Source of the DNA: Ruminococcaceae bacterium UBA5413
GTDB taxonomy: Bacteria; Bacillota; Clostridia; Oscillospirales; Acutalibacteraceae
Length of the DNA: 15,219 nt
NCBI GenBank assembly: GCA_002409585.1
Contig: DHNP01000048.1
Location: 1 to 15,219, forward strand
Direction: 5' to 3'
Shown piece by piece: positions 7,108-12,185 of this stretch (position 1 is the stretch's first letter; each line of letters starts with the position of its first letter). Under the pieces are notes generated by a model that searched no databases, had not been told where the DNA came from, and worked only from the letters and a program-made list of their open reading frames with translations. The translations under genes were made by a program, and so were the position numbers.

Positions 7108-8548
7108 AGAACAGGATGTCACGTATCTTCAGAACTTTGAACTGAATATATATGAAGGAGAGATCGTGGGGCTGCTCCCAATAAATGCCTATGGCCTCCC
7201 TGCCTTTCTGCATGTTCTCAGGTCGAACCCGCCACTTTATTATGGTTATGTATATTATATGGACACTCTCGTGAATTCCTGGCAGGGTATGAAGAGAAGC
7301 AGCAATCGGATTTCTATCATCGGGGGACAGAGTTCCCTGGTAGAAGGGCAAAGCGTGCTGTCCAATATCTTTATTCTCCGTCCCGGCTTCAAGCAGGAGA
7401 TTTTGAGGATGAATCTCTTGAAAAAACAACTTCAGCCGTTCCTTGACGATATGAACCTCTCCATTTCACCGGATACTTTGGTGGAACAGCTAACTGCCTT
7501 TGAACGCGTCATGGTTGAAATCCTGCGTGCTGTCGTCGCGGGCAGCCATCTGATTGTCCTGTTAGAAATCAGTACGATTGTGAACGACAGTGAAATTGCA
7601 CGGCTCCACGAGATTATGAAGCACTATGCAGACAACGGGACATCATTTCTGTATGCCAGTCCCCATTTTGAGGAATTGCTTCAAATCTGCGACAGAGCGG
7701 CCATTATGACGGATGGCTGCATCGTGAAAGTGTTGAGCGGCGACCAAATGAAACCGGATACGCTGTTGAACTTTGACAGCGAATACGATATGCGTGTGCG
7801 GCGGACTCTGCATATATGGAGTGACGACAACACGCAAAAAGTCGTTTTTGAAGCAAAGAATATTACCGGTCAATATATTAAGGGCCTTAACTTCCAAGTG
7901 TACAGCGGAGAGTGTCTTGTCATTCAAAATCTGGACAACAGGATATTCCATGAGCTCATACATATTCTGACAGGGAATGAGCCGATGGCGGAAGGTACAA
8001 TCCTTGTTGAAGGGTGTGCCGTTAAACCGTGCAAGAACCGTAAAATGGCTGTCGTTCTGGAACGGCCGGGCAAAACGATGCTTTTTAAGCCAATGAGTTA
8101 TCTTGACAATCTCTGTATGACGATAGATGAACGTATTCCCGGCGTATGGATGGACAGCAAAATTCGGAAAAGTATCCGGCTGGAATATTCTAAAATTTTA
8201 GGTGACGATGTCTTTGATAAAAAAATCGATGATCTAACGGATATTGAAAAAACGGAATTGGTTTATATGAGGATCATGCTTCAGCGACCGGATATTGTAT
8301 TCTGCGTGCAGCCGTTTAAAGGAATGGATATGGCACACCGGATGCGGATTCGAGAACTACAGGAAATGTTTTTGGTGCATGGAATTGCAGTGGTGATTCT
8401 GACCATCAATATGGCGGATGCGCTTTCGCTTGCAAATCGTGTCATTCAGATCAAAGAAAATACTGTGCTTACTGAATATGAACAGAAGGATTTCAGTAAA
8501 TTACCGCTGACTGTGCCGTGGCACAGCCTTTATCACACTGGATCGTAA
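7067..8548 (+). CDS. Degenerate two-cassette ABC protein (RbsA-like pseudo-ATPase)
   Basis: This 493-residue protein aligns end to end with the RbsA-type ATPase of the importer, but its catalytic motifs are gone. At the first Walker A position it reads GLLPINAYGLPAF (35-47), with no GKST. The first signature is VEQLTAFERVMVEIL (139-153), where family members have LPLAQQQMIEIA. The first Walker B is LIVLLEIST (162-170): the Asp is lost and one Glu (167) remains. The H-loop reads YASPHFEEL. The second domain has VIQNLDNRIFHEL for its P-loop, LTDIEKTEL for LSGGNQQK, and CVQPFKGMD for DEPTRGID. The frame is open throughout with conserved hydrophobic structure, so this is a maintained gene rather than a decaying one. 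I chose the ATG at 7067 because AAAGG (7054-7058) sits 8 nt before it; GTG 7037 and ATG 7043 are alternatives. Its place after the kinase suggests a signalling adaptor (inferred). Confidence 0.85.
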   Translation: MQREVLRMERVTYKEQDVTYLQNFELNIYEGEIVGLLPINAYGLPAFLHVLRSNPPLYYGYVYYMDTLVNSWQGMKRSSNRISIIGGQSSLVEGQSVLSNIFILRPGFKQEILRMNLLKKQLQPFLDDMNLSISPDTLVEQLTAFERVMVEILRAVVAGSHLIVLLEISTIVNDSEIARLHEIMKHYADNGTSFLYASPHFEELLQICDRAAIMTDGCIVKVLSGDQMKPDTLLNFDSEYDMRVRRTLHIWSDDNTQKVVFEAKNITGQYIKGLNFQVYSGECLVIQNLDNRIFHELIHILTGNEPMAEGTILVEGCAVKPCKNRKMAVVLERPGKTMLFKPMSYLDNLCMTIDERIPGVWMDSKIRKSIRLEYSKILGDDVFDKKIDDLTDIEKTELVYMRIMLQRPDIVFCVQPFKGMDMAHRMRIRELQEMFLVHGIAVVILTINMADALSLANRVIQIKENTVLTEYEQKDFSKLPLTVPWHSLYHTGS

Positions 8549-8682
8549 AATTTACGTTAAGGCAACGTCATATAATTGGTAGGAAATAATTTAGTGAATT
8601 TGAGAATTCTCCGTCACTTTCCGGAGCTTGGAATAATGTAAAAAGCATACACCCAAAAAATGATAAAATGTGGATGCGGTGA
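8549..8682. other. Intergenic gap after the regulatory operon
   Basis: I see no gene here. CTCCG (8609-8613) and CGGAG (8622-8626) form a short hairpin with no T run, so it is at best a weak terminator. The sequence leads into the transposase fragment at 8683 and may hold decayed insertion-sequence DNA. Confidence 0.4.
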
Positions 8683-8866
8683 TTGCTGTCAGTATATGCA
8701 CGTCCCTATGCCCCAGAATATCCAGTCGTTTGTATGGACGAAAAGCCGCTGCAATTATTGACAGATAGCCGAGCAGAATACCTGTATAGCAAAAGAATCA
8801 AAAGTGCTACGATAGTGAATATGTGCGCAAAGTTACATGCAGTATTTTTCTTTTTACCGAGCTGCT
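8683..8866 (+). pseudogene. IS630-family transposase fragment, frameshifted
   Basis: From 8683 the frame reads LSVYARPYAPEYPVVCMDEK then PLQLLTDSRAE, the recognisable central part of IS630-type DDE transposases (YARPYDP and VVCMDEKP motifs). At about 8778 the match moves to another frame: IPV, a TAG stop at 8787-8789, then QKNQKCYDSEYVR and KVTCSIFLFTELL, corresponding to the DYEY...GTCSIFLFTEPLAG part of the family. Both the N-terminal DNA-binding part and everything after FTEPL are missing. The right end coincides with the beginning of the tRNA fragment. This is a scar only and cannot be functional. Confidence 0.82.
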
Positions 8867-8891
8867 GGTTCGAATCCCATCCTCTCCGCCA
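8867..8891 (+). tRNA. 3' end fragment of a tRNA gene (probable tRNA-Ser), attachment-site scar
   Basis: The 25 nt contain a T-loop (GGTTCGAATCC), CCCAT as the 3' half of a T-stem, CCTCTCC as the 3' half of an acceptor stem, the discriminator G and an encoded CCA. The 5' half (expected to start GGAGAGG) is absent upstream, where the transposase fragment lies, and the bases before GGTTC do not form the T-stem. Acceptor sequence plus discriminator G fit bacterial tRNA-Ser best. A lone tRNA 3' end is the usual attR left when an integrase recombines at the T-arm. A deletion that removed the rest of the gene is the alternative. Confidence 0.82.
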
Positions 8892-8898
8892 AAGGAAA

Positions 8899-8935
8899 CA
8901 GCACGGTTAGTAAAAGGCCGTGCTGCTGTTTTTTA
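8899..8935 (+). terminator. Rho-independent terminator of the lost tRNA gene
   Basis: CAGCACGG (8899-8906) pairs with CCGTGCTG (8918-8925), an 8-bp stem with an 11-nt loop, followed closely by CTG and six T. Its position 7 nt after the tRNA CCA shows it is the native terminator of that tRNA transcript, left in place when the body of the gene was separated from it. Confidence 0.85.
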
Positions 8936-8974
8936 TGTGGCTTTAAAGGGCATTCGAAGTAGGAGCGGAAGTGA

Positions 8975-9553
8975 ATGGCTTTGTCAGGTATAAATTCCGT
9001 ATTTTCCGTAAAGCAGGTTTTTTGGAGCAATATACTGCTGGCCATATGCTGTGCATTTTACCTTGCATGGTGGCTGGCGGCGTTTAAACCGACAGGGGCC
9101 GTCAAGGGGATTAAGTCGGGCTGGCTGCTCATTCCGGCTTTTGCTGCGGGATTGATTTCTATAATTACTGCGGTAAAGGGAATACAGTCGGCGCCCGTCA
9201 GCGCGACGCTGTTCCCGAAGCGGTCGCTTTTGTGGGGCGGAATTGCCGCGTACATTATATTACTTTTGATAACGAAATTCTTCTTTAAACGTAAAGTGAC
9301 GACGGAATTGGTTTTAATAGTAGGCTGGGCGGCGATGATGATGTCTGAGATAGATATGCTGTACGGCATAGGGCACATTTCACATGGCACTGCGGCCGCT
9401 TTCATCGCTGTTGTGGCAGTTTTCGTGTTTATAAGTTTGGGCTGCTACGTTATTTATTACCGCCTAAGCGGCAGAGCGGGTTATTTCGACGGCATGGTTC
9501 CACTTTTGCTTGTGGCGCTGGCAGCCGTATGCGTCTCGGTCGTTGCAGCCTGA
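8975..9553 (+). CDS. Six-helix membrane protein of unknown function
   Basis: I do not recognise a family. The 192-residue product is strongly hydrophobic, with about six membrane segments (roughly 15-37, 50-69, 86-104, 110-130, 139-162 and 173-191) and short loops. Polar residues that could matter are E125, D127 and the H134-ISH-G137 stretch between helices 4 and 5. The ATG at 8975 follows AGGAGCGG (8961-8968). No promoter is evident in the 39 nt after the tRNA terminator, so it may depend on read-through or have lost its own promoter when the tRNA was disrupted. It precedes the ylxM-ffh operon but is separated from it by a strong promoter. Codon use (many ATA) matches the core genes to its right. 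Confidence 0.75.
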   Translation: MALSGINSVFSVKQVFWSNILLAICCAFYLAWWLAAFKPTGAVKGIKSGWLLIPAFAAGLISIITAVKGIQSAPVSATLFPKRSLLWGGIAAYIILLLITKFFFKRKVTTELVLIVGWAAMMMSEIDMLYGIGHISHGTAAAFIAVVAVFVFISLGCYVIYYRLSGRAGYFDGMVPLLLVALAAVCVSVVAA

Positions 9554-9601
9554 GAAATGCTTATATAATGTAATATGCCAATAGATTTCAGCGCGTTTTG
9601 C

Positions 9602-9630
9602 TTGACAGTTAAATCTTTTTGTAGTATAAT
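9602..9630 (+). promoter_or_regulatory. Consensus sigma-A promoter of the ylxM-ffh operon
   Basis: TTGACA (9602-9607) and TATAAT (9625-9630) are both perfect, with the optimal 17-bp spacer. The ylxM start lies 50 nt downstream. This is the strongest promoter in the window, as suits signal recognition particle and ribosomal protein genes. Confidence 0.9.
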
Positions 9631-9680
9631 TCGAACCAGTGTAAAGATACTTGACTTTACAGGCTTACGGGGGCGTTTTT

Positions 9681-10043
9681 ATGGCTGAGGATTATAAGCT
9701 TTCACTCCTGCTCGACTTTTACGGCGGCATGCTGACAGAAACGCAGAGGGAAATGTTCGAGTTCTACTATAACGACGACCTTTCGCTTTCGGAGATAGCC
9801 GAAAACGAAGGCATTACCCGCCAAGGGGTGCGTGACTCCGTCAAGCGAGCCGAGAGCCAGCTTACGGATATGGAAAAGCGCCTGGGCCTTGTAGGGCGTT
9901 TTTACAAAATGTCCGGCGACTTTAAGAAGATACATGAAGCCGCCGCTAAAATAAAAGATTGCAACGGGCATAATGTTTATGCGCGTGATATAGAAGAAAA
10001 TGCGGACAGGATACTTGCCGTAACGGAAGAGTACTGCGAGTGA
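9681..10043 (+). CDS. ylxM: YlxM, putative helix-turn-helix protein of the SRP operon
   Basis: This 120-residue protein belongs to the UPF0122/YlxM family, small helix-turn-helix proteins almost always encoded directly before ffh in Firmicutes and proposed to modulate the signal recognition particle. It reads KLSLLLDFYGGMLTETQREM and then a sigma-70 region 4-like helix-turn-helix, LSLSEIAENEGITRQGVRDS (about residues 36-55). I chose the ATG at 9681 over the upstream in-frame codon at 9651 because ACGGGGG (9667-9673) lies 7 nt before it and the protein then begins with the family's usual N terminus. It ends 16 nt before ffh. Confidence 0.9.
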   Translation: MAEDYKLSLLLDFYGGMLTETQREMFEFYYNDDLSLSEIAENEGITRQGVRDSVKRAESQLTDMEKRLGLVGRFYKMSGDFKKIHEAAAKIKDCNGHNVYARDIEENADRILAVTEEYCE

Positions 10044-10059
10044 AAAGGAGGGGGACGCG

Positions 10060-11388
10060 TTGGCATTTGAAAGCCTGTCGGAAAAGCTTTCCGCCGCGTT
10101 TAAGCGGCTTAAGTCCAAGGGTAAGCTCAGCGAAGCCGACGTAAAGGAAGCCATGAGGCAGGTACGCCTTGCCTTGCTTGAAGCCGACGTCAACTACAAA
10201 GTAGCAAAAGATTTTGTAAACAAAGTAAGCGAACGCGCCGTAGGCGCAAAGGTGATGGAAAGCCTTACGCCGGCCCAAATGGTTATAAAAATAGTTGACG
10301 AGGAGCTTACCTCGCTTATGGGAGGCGGCGCGTCAAGGCTCGTAAGCCCGCCGTCACCTCCGGCAGTGGTGCTGCTCTGCGGGCTGCAGGGCTCAGGAAA
10401 GACAACCCATGCCGGTAAGCTCGCGCTTATGCTCAAAAACCAAAACCACCGCCCGCTTCTCGTTGCGTGCGACATTTACCGACCGGCGGCCATAAAGCAG
10501 CTGCAGGTGGTTGGCGAAAGCGCCGGAGTGCCGGTTTTTGAAAAAGGGACCGAAGACCCTGTTAAAATATGCAAAGCCGCGGTTTCGCATGCAAAGGACC
10601 ATGGCAATGATTTTGTTATAATAGATACTGCGGGGCGCCTTCAGATAGATGAAGCGCTGATGGACGAACTTAAGCGCATAAAAGCAGCCGTTTCGCCGAC
10701 CGACATACTGCTGGTAGTTGACTCCATGACAGGGCAGGAGGCCGTAAACGTCGCCAAGTCTTTTAACGACCTGCTCGACATTACGGGCGTGATACTTACA
10801 AAGCTTGACGGCGATGCACGCGGCGGCGCCGCACTCTCTGTACGCGCTGTGACCGGTAAGCCGATAAAGTTTGCCGGCACAGGCGAAAAGCTCAGCGACC
10901 TTGAGGTTTTTCATCCTGACCGCATGGCATCGAGAATACTCGGCATGGGCGACGTGCTCACTCTTATAGAAGAAGCACAGACTAAAATAGACAACAGCGC
11001 GGCTCAGAAAACAGCACAGAAAATGCTGCAGAATAAAATGGACCTTAACGATATGCTCGACCAGATAGAGCAGGTTAAGAAAATGGGCCCCCTTAAAAGC
11101 GTCCTTTCAAAAATGCCGGGCATGGACAAACAGCTTAAGGACGTAGATATAGACGACAGGCAGGTCGACAGGGTAGAGGCGATAATCCTCTCTATGACGA
11201 AAGCCGAAAGGGAAAAACCGGAGATCATAAACCCGTCGCGCAAAAGGCGCATAGCGGCCGGCAGCGGCATGAAGGTTGAGGACGTAAACCGCCTTTTAAA
11301 GCAGTTTGAGCAGATGCGCAAGCTTATGAAACAGTTTAAGCGCAAAGGCGCGCGGCGCCGCTTCCAGGGTATGGGGATGCCATTTTAA
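10060..11388 (+). CDS. ffh: Signal recognition particle GTPase Ffh (SRP54)
   Basis: Ffh binds signal sequences of nascent membrane and secreted proteins together with the SRP RNA and docks with FtsY at the membrane. At 442 residues it has normal length. The N domain (1-~90) is followed by the G domain with P-loop GLQGSGKTT (108-116), DIYRPAA (138-144), DTAGRLQ (189-195), and TKLDGDARGG (247-256). The methionine-rich M domain (~300-442) includes GSGMKVEDVNRLLKQFEQM, the SRP RNA-binding helix-turn-helix, and ends in FQGMGMPF. The start is TTG at 10060, preceded by AAGGAGGGGG (10045-10054), giving the conserved MAFESLSEKL. It lies in the ylxM operon. No SRP RNA gene is visible nearby. Confidence 0.97.
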   Translation: MAFESLSEKLSAAFKRLKSKGKLSEADVKEAMRQVRLALLEADVNYKVAKDFVNKVSERAVGAKVMESLTPAQMVIKIVDEELTSLMGGGASRLVSPPSPPAVVLLCGLQGSGKTTHAGKLALMLKNQNHRPLLVACDIYRPAAIKQLQVVGESAGVPVFEKGTEDPVKICKAAVSHAKDHGNDFVIIDTAGRLQIDEALMDELKRIKAAVSPTDILLVVDSMTGQEAVNVAKSFNDLLDITGVILTKLDGDARGGAALSVRAVTGKPIKFAGTGEKLSDLEVFHPDRMASRILGMGDVLTLIEEAQTKIDNSAAQKTAQKMLQNKMDLNDMLDQIEQVKKMGPLKSVLSKMPGMDKQLKDVDIDDRQVDRVEAIILSMTKAEREKPEIINPSRKRRIAAGSGMKVEDVNRLLKQFEQMRKLMKQFKRKGARRRFQGMGMPF

Positions 11389-11398
11389 AGCGTTCATA

Positions 11399-11415
11399 CG
11401 GAGCTTAAAACTCCG
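11399..11415 (+). promoter_or_regulatory. Short hairpin between ffh and rpsP
   Basis: CGGAG (11399-11403) and CTCCG (11411-11415) form a 5-bp stem with a 7-nt loop. No T run follows, so termination is unlikely; it may mark an RNA-processing or stability point between the two genes. Confidence 0.3.
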
Positions 11416-11453
11416 GTGAAAATAAATAAAATCTGAATTTGGAGGTGGAACAT

Positions 11454-11696
11454 TTGGCAGTTAAAATAAGGCTGCGCAGGATGGGCGCAAAAAAAGCGCC
11501 GTTTTACCGCATTGTCGTAGCTGATTCGCGTTTTCCGCGCAACGGCCGCTTTATTGAAGAGATCGGGTACTACAACCCGCTTCAGGAGCCTTCGCTTTTT
11601 AAAGTGGATGCCGATAAAGCAAAGGAATGGATCGCAAACGGCGCTCAGCCGACGGATACCGTTAAAGCGTTGTTCAAAAAGAACGGCGTGCTGTGA
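11454..11696 (+). CDS. rpsP: Small-subunit ribosomal protein bS16
   Basis: bS16 is a 30S subunit protein needed for late steps of small-subunit assembly. The 80-residue product reads MAVKIRLRRMGAKKAPFYRI, followed by VVADSRFPRNGRFIEEIGYYNPL, which is the canonical N-terminal half of the family, and has normal length. The start is TTG at 11454, since GGAGGTGG (11441-11448) lies just before it and the family starts at MAVKIRL. The frame continues upstream to 11439, but that TTG would lie before its own ribosome binding site. It sits after ffh and 15 nt before khpA, the standard Firmicutes order. Confidence 0.96.
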   Translation: MAVKIRLRRMGAKKAPFYRIVVADSRFPRNGRFIEEIGYYNPLQEPSLFKVDADKAKEWIANGAQPTDTVKALFKKNGVL

Positions 11697-11711
11697 TTCG
11701 GAGGATTTGCC

Positions 11712-11945
11712 ATGAAAGATTTGCTGCTTTCCATTGCGCGCGGGCTTGTTGAAAATCCGGACATGGTAAGCGTGGATGTGGACGAGCCTAACGAGAACGG
11801 AACCGTGGTCTACCACCTGCATGTAGCTGAAAGCGACATGGGCAGGGTCATCGGCAAACAGGGGCGTATAGCGAAAGAGATACGCACCGTTATGCGTGCC
11901 GCGGCCATACACAACAACTGCAGGGTTTCAGTTGAGATAGATTGA
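11712..11945 (+). CDS. khpA: KhpA, KH-domain RNA-binding protein (YlqC)
   Basis: KhpA is a small single KH-domain protein that pairs with KhpB (Jag/EloR) and binds RNA, with roles in cell elongation and gene expression in Gram-positive bacteria. The 77-residue sequence has the KH signature GRVIGKQGRIAKEIRTVMRA, with the GxxG loop GKQG at 48-51 that contacts RNA. The length is typical. The ATG at 11712 follows GGAGG (11699-11703). In many Firmicutes the operon continues with rimM and trmD; here a strong terminator follows after about 30 nt, so khpA is the last gene. Confidence 0.95.
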   Translation: MKDLLLSIARGLVENPDMVSVDVDEPNENGTVVYHLHVAESDMGRVIGKQGRIAKEIRTVMRAAAIHNNCRVSVEID

Positions 11946-11978
11946 CCCGCCGCCAGCACGGTATGGCCGGCTATGGAG

Positions 11979-12005
11979 CCGCAGCTTTTTGGCTGCGGTT
12001 TTTTT
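11979..12005 (+). terminator. Rho-independent terminator of the ylxM-ffh-rpsP-khpA operon
   Basis: CCGCAGC (11979-11985) and GCTGCGG (11992-11998) form a perfect GC-rich 7-bp stem with a 6-nt loop, followed by seven T. It is a textbook intrinsic terminator 33 nt after the khpA stop. Confidence 0.92.
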
Positions 12006-12098
12006 ATTGCCTTTTTTCACGGTATAACGCCCTTTATGTACGTTAATACGGAAGATGCCGCTTTAAACATTATTATATGCTAAAAATCTACGCCATGT

Positions 12099-12132
12099 TA
12101 TGACAATATAATATATATACTAATTGTATAAT
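12099..12132 (+). promoter_or_regulatory. Candidate spoIIE promoter with wide spacing
   Basis: TATAAT (12127-12132) lies 53 nt before the spoIIE ATG. The best upstream match is TGACAA (12101-12106), 20 bp away, or TTATGA (12099-12104), 22 bp away; nothing good lies at 17 bp. In Bacillus subtilis, the Spo0A-activated sigma-A promoters of spoIIE and spoIIG also have about 21-22 bp spacing. I could not find a clear Spo0A box (TGTCGAA) nearby. The region is very AT-rich, so chance matches are easy. Confidence 0.35.
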
Positions 12133-12185
12133 TATAAAGCACGGTATGGACAAGCCGTAAAAAAATAATTGCGTAGGTGAACAGC

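Noticed and set aside
7067..8548. Treating the RbsA-like protein as an ordinary ATPase or as a decaying pseudogene
   Set aside because: All nucleotide-binding motifs are replaced, which excludes an ordinary ATPase. The frame is intact over 493 codons, well started and translationally coupled, which argues against decay.
8683..8910. 75-residue open frame as a real gene
   Set aside because: It starts inside the IS630 fragment, shifts out of the homologous frame near 8778, then translates the tRNA end and terminator.
8854..9045. 63-residue minus-strand frame ending RMGFEPAAR
   Set aside because: That ending is the reverse translation of the tRNA T-arm, a common false protein next to tRNA genes. 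The remainder opposes the real gene at 8975.
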